Assembly (NCBI RefSeq): GCF_000271485.2
Contig: NZ_AKVN02000001.1
Span: 2,319,501 to 2,383,500 of the forward strand
Direction: 5' to 3'
DNA: 64,000 nucleotides
Origin: Pelosinus fermentans DSM 17108
GTDB lineage: Bacteria > Bacillota > Negativicutes > DSM-13327
The notes under the pieces were generated by a model. The model was not told the origin of the DNA, ran no database searches, and worked only from the letters and a program-made list of their open reading frames with translations. Below, piece after piece: positions 56,154 through 64,000 of this stretch (the first letter of the stretch is position 1; every line of letters starts with the position of its first letter). The translations under genes and the position numbers were made by a program.

Positions 56154-57350
56154 ATGTTGAAAGGAAAAAATATTGTAGTTGGTGTTGCTGGCGGCATTGC
56201 TGCTTATAAAATAGTAGATCTTGTAAGTCAATTAAAAAAGCAAGGTGCCAATATATATGTTATCATGACTCAGTCAGCGGCTAACTTTGTTACGCCGTTG
56301 ACTTTTCGTGAAATAAGTGGACAGCCAGTTGTTGTTGATATGTGGGCTGAAACTACCAACTGGAATGTTGAGCACATTGCCTTAGCAAGTAGAGCGGATT
56401 TATTTTTATTAGCGCCTGCTACAGGCAATGTGATTGGTAAAATAGCAAATGGTATTGCTGATGATATGTTAACAACTACGGTAATGGCAACAACGGCTCC
56501 GGTTTTATTTGTTCCGGCTATGAATACCAATATGTATTTAAATCCGATCGTTCAAAAAAATATCAGTAGTTTAATAGAGTTAGGATATCATTTTATGATA
56601 CCAGAGAGCGGGATGCTAGCATGTGGTGTAGAGGGAATAGGACGCTTACCTGATTCTAAAACAATTTTAGAGAAAGTTCATCAGTTGATAGTTGTTCAAA
56701 ATGATTTTCGAGGAAAGAAAATCTTGATTACGGCTGGCGGCACGAAAGAAGCGATTGATCCTGTAAGATATATTGGCAATCGCTCTAGCGGGAAGATGGG
56801 ATATGCTTTAGCAAGTGCTGCTGCTGCAAGAGGAGCAACTGTTACGTTAATATCAGGACCTACCAATTTAAAAGCTGCCTGCGGAATTAAAGTCGAATAT
56901 GTAGAAGCCGCATCAGATATGAGGGCGGCTGTATTGGCGCATTATAATGAGAGTGACATTGTAATCAAAGCTGCTGCTGTAGCCGATTATCGTCCACAAA
57001 GTACTGCAGAACACAAAATTAAGAAGACTGGCGATACATTACAGCTTGTCTTAGAAAGAAACCCTGATATATTATTAGAACTTGGTCAGTTGAAAAAACA
57101 GCAGATGCTAATTGGCTTTGCTGCGGAAACTCAGCAGCTGGTTCTTCATGCGCAGGAGAAACTAGCTAAAAAAAATCTGGATATGATTATTGCTAATGAT
57201 GTATCTGTTCCAGGCGTTGGGTTTAATGCAGATCACAATATAGCGAAAGTGTTATACCGTGATGGGCGGATTGAAGAGTTATCCAAAATGTCCAAAGAAC
57301 ACATGGCAAACATTATTTTGGATAAAATTCTCGCAGAATGTCGAAAATAG
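56154..57350 (+). CDS. coaBC: Bifunctional phosphopantothenoylcysteine decarboxylase / phosphopantothenate-cysteine ligase
   Basis: A 398-residue fusion. The N-terminal flavoprotein (CoaC) half has GVAGGIAAYKIVDL, the active-site His in NVEHIALA, PAMNTNMY and the flap motif ACGVEGIGR. The C-terminal CoaB half starts near residue 185 with ILITAGGTKEAIDPVRYIGN and carries KAAAVADYRP and the KKNLDMIIANDV motif. It makes 4'-phosphopantetheine for CoA. The SD AGGAGG precedes the ATG. Confidence 0.96.
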   Translation: MLKGKNIVVGVAGGIAAYKIVDLVSQLKKQGANIYVIMTQSAANFVTPLTFREISGQPVVVDMWAETTNWNVEHIALASRADLFLLAPATGNVIGKIANGIADDMLTTTVMATTAPVLFVPAMNTNMYLNPIVQKNISSLIELGYHFMIPESGMLACGVEGIGRLPDSKTILEKVHQLIVVQNDFRGKKILITAGGTKEAIDPVRYIGNRSSGKMGYALASAAAARGATVTLISGPTNLKAACGIKVEYVEAASDMRAAVLAHYNESDIVIKAAAVADYRPQSTAEHKIKKTGDTLQLVLERNPDILLELGQLKKQQMLIGFAAETQQLVLHAQEKLAKKNLDMIIANDVSVPGVGFNADHNIAKVLYRDGRIEELSKMSKEHMANIILDKILAECRK

Positions 57351-57404
57351 GTTGATTTTTTCATTATTTTACATTAGTATTTAATTTGATACAATTTTAT
57401 ATGA

Positions 57405-57542
57405 TATGCTCATCAAGAGTTGGTGGAGGGATTGGCCCAATGAAACCGCGGCAACCATTTGGAAATCCAAAACGGTGCCAATTCCTGCGGAATAATCCGC
57501 AAGATGGGAGAGTGTAACACCCTCCCTATGGGTGTTTTTTAT
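57405..57542 (+). ncRNA. SAM-I (S-box) riboswitch of metK
   Basis: The conserved S-box blocks are present in order: ATCAAGAG, GGTGGAGGGATTGGCCC, ATGAAACCGCGGCAACC, GGTGCCAATTCCTGC and a closing GATGGGAG that pairs with CTCATC at 57409. A terminator ACACCC/GGGTGT with a T6 tail follows at 57517-57541 as the expression platform. High SAM should stop transcription of metK, a feedback on the SAM-making enzyme. Confidence 0.96.
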
Positions 57543-57569
57543 TGTTTATTAAAAATGGGGGTATGATTT

Positions 57570-58760
57570 GTGAAAAAAAAGAGAGTTTTATTTACATCAG
57601 AATCAGTTACTGAAGGTCATCCAGATAAAATAGCAGATCAAATTTCAGATAGTGTATTAGATGCAATCATGGCAAAAGATCCAATGGGACGTGTAGCTTG
57701 TGAAACGCTTATTACGACAGGGCAAGTACATGTAGTTGGTGAAATCACTACAAGTTGTTATGTGGATATTCCAAAAATTGTACGGGACACGGTGAAAGAA
57801 ATTGGCTATACTCGTGCAAAGTATGGTTTTGATGGAGATACATGCGGTGTGCTGGTTTCCATTGGAGAACAATCAGCTGATATTGCTTTAGGCGTTGATA
57901 AGTCTTTAGAGGCTAAACGAGGTCAAATGGACGAAATTGAATCCATTGGGGCTGGTGACCAAGGAATGATGTTTGGTTATGCTACCAATGAAACTCCTGA
58001 ATACATGCCATTGACAATTGCTCTGGCTCATAAATTGGCTCGGCGTTTAGCAGAGGTGCGCAAAAATGAGGAAGTAAGTTATCTGCGTCCTGATGGTAAA
58101 ACTCAAGTTACAGTAGAATACGAAGACGGTAAACCTCTTCGTGTTGATACCATTGTTATATCAACTCAGCATGGTCCTGAAGTTGAACTGGCAACCATTG
58201 AAAAAGATCTGATTGAGAAAGTAATTGCTCCGATTGTTCCAGCAGAATTATTAGATGAGAAAACCAAATACTATATCAATCCGACAGGTCGTTTTGTAAT
58301 CGGTGGACCACAAGGTGATGCTGGTTTGACTGGTCGCAAAATAATTGTTGATACCTATGGCGGAATGGCTCGTCATGGTGGTGGTGCCTTCTCTGGTAAA
58401 GATTGTACCAAAGTTGACCGCTCTGCCGCTTATGCTGCACGTTATGTAGCTAAAAATGTTGTTGCAGCAGGATTGGCAGATAAATGTGAAATTCAGCTAG
58501 CCTATGCGATTGGTATGGCTCATCCAGTATCGATTATGGTAGAAACTTTTGGGACTGCTAAGGTGGATGAAGATGTAATTGCTGAGCTTATTAAAAAACA
58601 TTTCGATTTGCGTCCGGCTGGTATTATTAAAGCGTTAGATTTACGTCGCCCTATCTACCGCCAAACAGCAGCTTACGGGCATTTTGGTCGTACGGATGTG
58701 GATTTACCATGGGAAAGGACCGATAAAGCAGAAACCCTTCGTAAAGAGGCTAATCTATAA
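57570..58760 (+). CDS. metK: S-adenosylmethionine synthetase
   Basis: A 396-residue enzyme with [29 protein letters not shown], the P-loop-like [18 protein letters not shown], and [16 protein letters not shown]. It forms SAM from methionine and ATP. The GTG start follows GGGGGTATGATTT. Control is by the SAM-I riboswitch directly upstream, and a terminator closes the unit, so metK is an independent transcript inside the coaBC-priA order. Confidence 0.98.
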   Translation: MKKKRVLFTSESVTEGHPDKIADQISDSVLDAIMAKDPMGRVACETLITTGQVHVVGEITTSCYVDIPKIVRDTVKEIGYTRAKYGFDGDTCGVLVSIGEQSADIALGVDKSLEAKRGQMDEIESIGAGDQGMMFGYATNETPEYMPLTIALAHKLARRLAEVRKNEEVSYLRPDGKTQVTVEYEDGKPLRVDTIVISTQHGPEVELATIEKDLIEKVIAPIVPAELLDEKTKYYINPTGRFVIGGPQGDAGLTGRKIIVDTYGGMARHGGGAFSGKDCTKVDRSAAYAARYVAKNVVAAGLADKCEIQLAYAIGMAHPVSIMVETFGTAKVDEDVIAELIKKHFDLRPAGIIKALDLRRPIYRQTAAYGHFGRTDVDLPWERTDKAETLRKEANL

Positions 58761-58825
58761 TTGGGATGTTAGCTGTTTTAGCAGGATTTTTCTGAATTTC
58801 ATGGGAATTGTATATGCTATAGCCA

Positions 58826-58860
58826 AAAAAGAGGGAACAATGAGCTTCCCTCTTTTTAAT
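58826..58860 (+). terminator. Intrinsic terminator after metK
   Basis: AAAAAGAGGGAA pairs with TTCCCTCTTTTT (12 bp) around an 8-base loop. Confidence 0.9.
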
Positions 58861-58987
58861 TTTATGATAATTATGAAGGTAAAAATGCAGTTATATGCTA
58901 TAAAATCGTGTTAAGATATAAATAGGCAAGCTGAATCCTCTAAAAGAAATACCTTTAAAAGACTATTAATAGCGAATGGTGGTAAAT

Positions 58988-61420
58988 ATGCAACGTATTG
59001 CTCAAGTCTTAATAAACATTACAACTAAAAATATTAATAAAGCTTTTTCTTATAGCATCCCTGATCATTTGGATTATGTTGATGCAGGGTGGCGTGTTTT
59101 AGTACCTTTTGGTAATCGTAAATTAGAAGGTTTTGTTATTGATATTATAATAGAGGAAGACTCGAATCGTATTGAGTTAAAGCCAATTATCGATATACTA
59201 GATAATGACAAATGGTTTGACGAGCATATGATGCATACAGCTAGATGGATTAGTGAATATTATCTTTGTAATTTAGTAGATGCCATGCGTTTATTTATTC
59301 CAGGAAAATCCGGTGTGAAAAGTGTTGTTGCTTATTCTGTCGAGATGGAAGTGGATACAGAAACAACACTGGTTGCCTTATCTGCTAAATATCCAGAATA
59401 TAGCCAAGTGCTGTCATATATAGAGACGCACAGCCCTATTCTGTCTGTTAAACTGGAAAAGAAATTTGGCCCAAGCGTTTTGAAAGCAATAAGATACTTA
59501 GTGAGAAATAAGATCATAATCGCTGAATCAATTGCAAAAAAAATGGGTACACACCGTTATAAAACGATAATGAGTTTACTAATGGATGCTGAAGCAACTC
59601 GAGAACAAATTAGCAAGTTGGCAAAAAAGCCAGCACAATGCCGTTTGCTCCAATACTTGATAGATCACGGGCAATTGGCATCTGATGAATTGAAAAAGAG
59701 TAATACCAGTCATGAAACTGTAAAAAAATTAGTACAGGACGGTCTTATAAAACTTGAAAAAGTTCAAGTGGTACGTGATAGTTATGCGGATATATGTAAA
59801 GCAAAGAATGATATATCATTAACAGCAGAGCAGCAGCAAGTATTAGAAAAAATTATGCCAAAGATGGAAGCAAGAAAGTTTCAATCGTTTTTACTGCATG
59901 GTATTACTGGCAGTGGAAAGACACAGGTGTATATTGAAGCGGTAGCGGCTGCGCGTCAAAAGAATCGCCAAGCTATTGTTCTTGTTCCTGAGATTGCTCT
60001 TACCAGTCAAATTGTCTCAAGATTTAAAGCTAGATTTGGAGATGATGTTGTTGTGATGCATAGTAAATTGTCTACTGGCGAACGTTATGATGCTTGGCAG
60101 CGACTTCGAGGCAAGCAAGCTGGCATTGTAATTGGTGCACGTTCTGCTATTTTTGCACCCTTGCCAGATGTCGGTATTATTATTATGGATGAAGAACATG
60201 AATTTACGTACAAACAAGAAGAAACACCTCGTTATCATACAAGACAAGTCGCTATTACGAGAGCTACTTTGTCTGGTGCGGTGGTCATCATGGGCAGCGC
60301 TACGCCAGCAATCGAGACTTATTTTCAGACTCAAATGGGCCAACATACCTTGCTACTTATGTCAAAGCGCATAGCTAATGCAAATTTGCCCGCAGTCACT
60401 ATCGTTGATATGCGGGAAGAATTGCGTAAGAAGAGACGAAGTGTCATATCACTTCCCTTGCAAGAACTGCTGCAAGAGACTATAAGTCGTGGCGAACAAG
60501 CTATTATTTTACTGAATCGTCGTGGTTATGCTACCTTCGTCATGTGTCGGGAATGTGGACATATTGTACGTTGTAAGCATTGCGATATTTCTCTGGTGTA
60601 TCATTCTGTAGGGAAGAAGCTGAAGTGTCACTATTGCCAGTGTATTGAAACGGTTCCGGATATTTGCCCTGAATGTAATAGCCGCTATATTCGTTTTTTT
60701 GGAACCGGCACACAAAAGCTGCAAGAGGAAATAGTAACATTGTTTCCCCATATCCGCGTAGTGCGGATGGATCAGGATACAACAGGTGGAAGAATGGCCT
60801 ATGATCGTATTTTAGAGGCATTTGCTAAAGGCGAATATGATCTTTTACTGGGGACACAGATGGTGGCTAAAGGGCATGACGTGAAAAATGTGACGGCCGT
60901 TGGCATTATAGCAGCTGATAGTATATTAAATTTACCAGACTTTAGAGCAGCGGAGCGCGTATATGCGTTGCTAACTCAGGCGGCAGGTCGTGCAGGCCGC
61001 GGTGATAAGGCAGGAAAGGTCGTAGTACAGACTTATAATCCTGAGCATTATGCAGTACAGGCAGGAGCTAATCAGGATTATCAAAGTTTTTATGAATCTG
61101 AGATTGTGTACCGCAAAGCGCTTTGTTATCCACCTTATGGACAAATCATAAAATTAACAGTTCAGGCTAAAGAAGAAAGTATGGCTCGCAATCAGGCTGA
61201 GCAAATAATCAAAGAATTGCGAAGCTTAATGGCGGAAAGTAAGACTGTAGAAATAATAGGGCCGTTTCCCGCTCCGATTGCTAAAGTTAATGATATATTT
61301 CGTATGAATATCATTATAAAAGCAAAGGATCTCACGAATGTGAGGGCTTACATAACATCTATGGGATTAACCATACGTCCAGATGTTATGATTGATGTGG
61401 AACCTGTTAGTATCATGTAG
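58988..61420 (+). CDS. priA: Primosomal protein N' (PriA helicase)
   Basis: About 810 residues: an N-terminal 3'-DNA-binding domain (FSYSIPDHL, VLVPFGNRKLEGFV), Walker A GITGSGKTQVY near residue 307, DEEH box, and a zinc-binding insert with eight cysteines (CRECGH, CKHC, CHYC, CPEC). Motifs V and VI read GTQMVAKGHDVKNVT and QAAGRAGRG. PriA restarts stalled replication forks. The ATG at 58988 has a GGTGG 5 bases upstream; the ATG at 58976 lacks an SD. Confidence 0.95.
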   Translation: MQRIAQVLINITTKNINKAFSYSIPDHLDYVDAGWRVLVPFGNRKLEGFVIDIIIEEDSNRIELKPIIDILDNDKWFDEHMMHTARWISEYYLCNLVDAMRLFIPGKSGVKSVVAYSVEMEVDTETTLVALSAKYPEYSQVLSYIETHSPILSVKLEKKFGPSVLKAIRYLVRNKIIIAESIAKKMGTHRYKTIMSLLMDAEATREQISKLAKKPAQCRLLQYLIDHGQLASDELKKSNTSHETVKKLVQDGLIKLEKVQVVRDSYADICKAKNDISLTAEQQQVLEKIMPKMEARKFQSFLLHGITGSGKTQVYIEAVAAARQKNRQAIVLVPEIALTSQIVSRFKARFGDDVVVMHSKLSTGERYDAWQRLRGKQAGIVIGARSAIFAPLPDVGIIIMDEEHEFTYKQEETPRYHTRQVAITRATLSGAVVIMGSATPAIETYFQTQMGQHTLLLMSKRIANANLPAVTIVDMREELRKKRRSVISLPLQELLQETISRGEQAIILLNRRGYATFVMCRECGHIVRCKHCDISLVYHSVGKKLKCHYCQCIETVPDICPECNSRYIRFFGTGTQKLQEEIVTLFPHIRVVRMDQDTTGGRMAYDRILEAFAKGEYDLLLGTQMVAKGHDVKNVTAVGIIAADSILNLPDFRAAERVYALLTQAAGRAGRGDKAGKVVVQTYNPEHYAVQAGANQDYQSFYESEIVYRKALCYPPYGQIIKLTVQAKEESMARNQAEQIIKELRSLMAESKTVEIIGPFPAPIAKVNDIFRMNIIIKAKDLTNVRAYITSMGLTIRPDVMIDVEPVSIM

Positions 61421-61512
61421 AATAATTTGTTTAGTATAGGCGTGGATTTTTGTATAGTTCTATGATAAAATTTGGGCAGGATTTATCCAAGGTAGGAGGG
61501 TATTATAACTGT

Positions 61513-61959
61513 ATGGAAATTAGAAAAGCTGGTGACAAAGTATTAAAAGAAATAGCTGAGCCTGTAGCTCGCGTTGATAAAAAAATAAGGAAACTTATTG
61601 ATGATATGGCCCAAACTATGTATAATGCTGATGGAGTTGGATTAGCCGCTCCGCAGGTTGGCGTATCTCTTAGGGTTATTGTTTTGGATGTGGATGATGA
61701 ACTCATCGAATTAATAAATCCAATTATTATAAAAAAAAGTGAAGACTGTGAATTGGGTAATGAAGGATGTTTAAGTGTTCCTGGGGTTTTTGGTGAAGTT
61801 GAGAGGTTTTCTGAAGTTACCGTTACAGGCTTAAATCGTTTTGGTAAAAATATAACGATTACAGGAACTGGTTTGTTAGCTAGGGCCCTGCAGCATGAAA
61901 TCGATCATTTGGATGGCATATTATTTATCGAAAAAGCAAAAACCATTCATAAGGGGTAA
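61513..61959 (+). CDS. def: Peptide deformylase
   Basis: A 148-residue metalloenzyme with the three motifs GVGLAAPQVG, EGCLSVPG (metal Cys) and QHEIDHLDG (metal His pair and catalytic Glu). It removes formyl from new N-terminal methionines. The frame extends 21 codons further up, but the ATG at 61513 gives the standard MEIRKAGDKVLKE start; the nearest SD (GGAGGG) is 12 bases away. fmt follows after 5 bases. Confidence 0.95.
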   Translation: MEIRKAGDKVLKEIAEPVARVDKKIRKLIDDMAQTMYNADGVGLAAPQVGVSLRVIVLDVDDELIELINPIIIKKSEDCELGNEGCLSVPGVFGEVERFSEVTVTGLNRFGKNITITGTGLLARALQHEIDHLDGILFIEKAKTIHKG

Positions 61960-61964
61960 TTGAT

Positions 61965-62906
61965 ATGTCAAAATTAAGAGTCGTATTTATGGGGACGCCA
62001 GATTTTGCTGTTCCTTGTTTAGATGCATTAGTTAAAGAAGAATATAATGTTGTTGCAGTGGTAACCCAGCCTGATCGCCCTAAAGGGCGAGGACAAAAAC
62101 TGGCAGAGTCCCCGGTGAAGCAGGCCGCGATTTCCTATGACATACCTGTATTGCAGCCTAATAAAGTAAAAGATCCTGTATTTCAAGATGTGTTGTTCTC
62201 TTTAAAACCTGATATCATTGTTGTTGTTGCTTTTGGGCAGTTATTGCCCAAAACGCTATTAGATTTACCCCCTTTGGGTTGTATAAATGTGCACGCATCT
62301 TTATTACCTTTATATCGGGGAGCTGCACCCATCCATTGGTCAATTATTAAAGGTGATAAAGTAACTGGTGTCACCACAATGTTTATGGATATTGGCATGG
62401 ATACAGGGGACATGATATTAAAGGAGAAGATATCTATTTCTGAAATGGATACTACTGGCGATATCCATGATAAGTTAAAAAATATTGGAGCCAATGTGCT
62501 TAGTGAGACAATGAAATTAATTGTGGATAAAAAAGCTCCACGTATTGCACAAAATAATGAAGAGGCTACCTATGCTTCTATGTTGACAAGGGAATTAGAA
62601 CGTATCAATTGGCAAGTACCGGCAGTTGCCATTCATAATTTGGTTAGAGGTCTCAATCCCTGGCCTGGCGCTTATTGTTTCTATCAAGATAAAAACTTGA
62701 AAATCTGGCAAACTAGGACGTATCCAACAGATGATATAGTAACTCAGCCAGGGAGAATCGCAGAGATTACTGCAGAAGGTTTTGCAGTAGAAACAAGACA
62801 GGGCTTGCTGGAAATTTTAGAAGTTCAGCCTGCTAGTAAGCGTCGTATGAGGGCAATTGATTTTATATGTGGTTATGGGTTAAGTGTTGGCGATATCTTA
62901 GAATAG
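61965..62906 (+). CDS. fmt: Methionyl-tRNA formyltransferase
   Basis: A 313-residue enzyme with VFMGTPDFAVPCLDAL, the folate site VHASLLPLYRGAAPIHW (catalytic Asn/His/Asp region) and GVTTMFMDIGMDTGDM, then a C-terminal OB-like tRNA domain (LVRGLNPWPGAYC). It formylates initiator Met-tRNA and partners with deformylase upstream. Confidence 0.96.
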   Translation: MSKLRVVFMGTPDFAVPCLDALVKEEYNVVAVVTQPDRPKGRGQKLAESPVKQAAISYDIPVLQPNKVKDPVFQDVLFSLKPDIIVVVAFGQLLPKTLLDLPPLGCINVHASLLPLYRGAAPIHWSIIKGDKVTGVTTMFMDIGMDTGDMILKEKISISEMDTTGDIHDKLKNIGANVLSETMKLIVDKKAPRIAQNNEEATYASMLTRELERINWQVPAVAIHNLVRGLNPWPGAYCFYQDKNLKIWQTRTYPTDDIVTQPGRIAEITAEGFAVETRQGLLEILEVQPASKRRMRAIDFICGYGLSVGDILE

Positions 62907-62919
62907 AAGGTGAATTTTC

Positions 62920-63687
62920 ATGATAGAGGTGATGGCTCGTCCCAAGAAACGCTTGTTTTTGGCACTTATAGTAGCTAGTTTGTTAGTGGCTACTCTTTCT
63001 ACTTATGGATTGTGGATGGTAAGCTTCCCAGGATTAGCAAATATCAGCACTCACTTGCCGATTATTCTTGGCGTTTTCTTGGCATTATTTATCTTGGCCA
63101 TTGGAATTGGAGTTGGTGGAATCATTCTAGCCATTTTAGGTTTTTCTACTCTAGCTTTATTCCAAGGACCTGCTTGGTCTGCTATTAATTTATTATTTCC
63201 CCTTGCCATTCGAATTGGTAAAATCTTTGATGTGGAAAAAGAAAGAGTCGAACGTTCCTTTATTGAAGTTAGTAATTACTTAATACAGCAAAAAAGAATT
63301 AAGGTTGCACCTGAGAAACTCTTAATTCTTACACCACATTGTATTCAACAAGAGATGTGTCAATATAAAGTGACTCACGATATTAGTAATTGTCGAAAAT
63401 GTGGTGCTTGTCAGGTAGGCGATTTACTGACGATTTCAGAAAAATTTGGGGTGCATGTAGCAATTTCTAATGGCGGGACATTAGCTCGTAAGGTGGTAAA
63501 AACATTGCGTCCCCATGCCATTCTAGCCATTGCCTGTGAACGAGATTTGACAAGTGGTATTCAAGATGTGTTTCCGATTCCTGTTATTGGTGTTTTGAAT
63601 GAAAGGCCAAATGGACCATGTTGTAATACGCGAATTGATATGAAGCGAGTTGAGAAAGCGGTACAAGATTTTATTCTTAAAAAATAA
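62920..63687 (+). CDS. DUF116 family membrane protein
   Basis: A 255-residue protein: two or three N-terminal membrane segments (residues 13-33 and 45-85), then a soluble DUF116 domain with TPHCIQQEMCQYKV, CRKCGACQVGDLL and PNGPCCNTRID. The eight or so cysteines suggest a metal or Fe-S site. The function is unknown. DUF116 commonly sits between fmt and rsmB in Firmicutes, as here. The SD AAGGTGA precedes the ATG. Confidence 0.88.
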   Translation: MIEVMARPKKRLFLALIVASLLVATLSTYGLWMVSFPGLANISTHLPIILGVFLALFILAIGIGVGGIILAILGFSTLALFQGPAWSAINLLFPLAIRIGKIFDVEKERVERSFIEVSNYLIQQKRIKVAPEKLLILTPHCIQQEMCQYKVTHDISNCRKCGACQVGDLLTISEKFGVHVAISNGGTLARKVVKTLRPHAILAIACERDLTSGIQDVFPIPVIGVLNERPNGPCCNTRIDMKRVEKAVQDFILKK

Positions 63688-63706
63688 AGGTAGTAAAGGT
63701 GAACAA

Positions 63707-64000
63707 ATGGATGCACGTGAAATTGCTCTTAAAATTATCAATGATGTGACAAGTAATCATGCTTATGCAAACATAGCCTTAGTGAGAGAGCTCAATCGTC
63801 ACAAGATTTCTGATCAAGATCGTCGATTTATTACAGAATTAGTATATGGTACGATTAAGGCCGGTGAAACCTTGGATTGGATTATCGGTCACTATGTAAC
63901 TAGGTCATTAAACAAAGTTGCGCCAGTGATTTTGAATATTTTGCGTATTGGAATGTATCAGATCTTCTTCTTGTCCAAAGTTCCTGTATCAGCAGCTTGC
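63707..64000 (+). CDS. rsmB: 16S rRNA (cytosine-967-C5)-methyltransferase RsmB, N-terminal part (partial)
   Basis: The ATG at 63707 follows AAAGGTGAAC and opens 98 codons to the window edge. MDAREIALKIINDV, DRRFITELVYGTIK and LNILRIGMYQIFFL are the NusB-like N-terminal domain of RsmB/Sun. The methyltransferase domain lies beyond the window. Position after def-fmt-DUF116 supports the call over free-standing NusB. Confidence 0.9.
   Translation, partial: MDAREIALKIINDVTSNHAYANIALVRELNRHKISDQDRRFITELVYGTIKAGETLDWIIGHYVTRSLNKVAPVILNILRIGMYQIFFLSKVPVSAAC

Overview
This window is a housekeeping stretch of a low-GC chromosome, with almost every gene on the plus strand. Two signals together point to a spore-forming diderm Firmicute of the class Negativicutes (Sporomusaceae-like, for example Pelosinus or Sporomusa). 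The first is a full sporulation sigma-factor locus (spoIIGA, sigE, sigG, spoIIR). The second is a signal-peptide-bearing outer-membrane beta-barrel protein ending in an aromatic residue, which needs an outer membrane. The DAP-type peptidoglycan genes (murE with a DNPR motif, dapF), the anaerobic ribonucleotide reductase and a 2x[4Fe-4S] ferredoxin fit an anaerobe of that group. The genus is inference; no rRNA is present.

Layout: (1) 1-1820: end of feoB, feoA, a DUF1858 gene and a polysaccharide deacetylase. (2) 1.87-22.2 kb: the division and cell wall (dcw) cluster. It opens with a three-repeat MraZ box and runs mraZ, rsmH, ftsL, a PASTA class B PBP, murE, murF, mraY, murD, ftsW/spoVE, murG, murC, murA, ddl, ftsQ, DUF881, DUF1290, ftsA, ftsZ. 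murB is absent from it, and ddl carries a one-base frameshift in a G run. (3) 22.4-25.8 kb: spoIIGA-sigE, a structured intergenic element, sigG behind a sigma-F/G-like promoter, then spoIIR. (4) 25.9-30.5 kb: the accessory part. It holds a lone large serine recombinase on the minus strand with a LexA-like box, two tiny ORFs, a Fur-like box, a structured leader and the porin, several small unknown genes, and a YlmC/YmxH PRC-barrel gene. (5) 30.5-35.9 kb: tandem NrdR boxes, nrdR, nrdD, a radical SAM gene and pgeF. (6) 36.1-42.6 kb: a CACAAAG inverted-repeat element, the yggS-sepF-proC-ylmH-divIVA group, then a consensus promoter, an Ile T-box and ileS. (7) 42.6-47.6 kb: DUF5665, nitroreductase, YteA-like zinc-finger protein, TVP38 protein, ferredoxin, lspA, rluD, pyrR. 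(8) 47.6-54 kb: rqcH (minus), a Ca2+-type P-ATPase, dapF and a secreted unknown. (9) 54-64 kb: yicC, remA, gmk, rpoZ, coaBC, a SAM-I riboswitch and metK, priA, def, fmt, DUF116, and the start of rsmB.

The genes form coherent modules: wall precursor synthesis and septation; the sigma cascade, where spoIIR signals SpoIIGA to process pro-sigma-E; anaerobic dNTP supply under NrdR; and RNA-controlled ileS and metK. I did not find a clearly new multi-gene system. The best leads are non-coding: a 108-nt hairpin after ddl, the element after sigE, the three-way-junction-like porin leader, and the LexA/Fur-boxed recombinase neighbourhood. All functional statements come from reading motifs and context; no searches were run.
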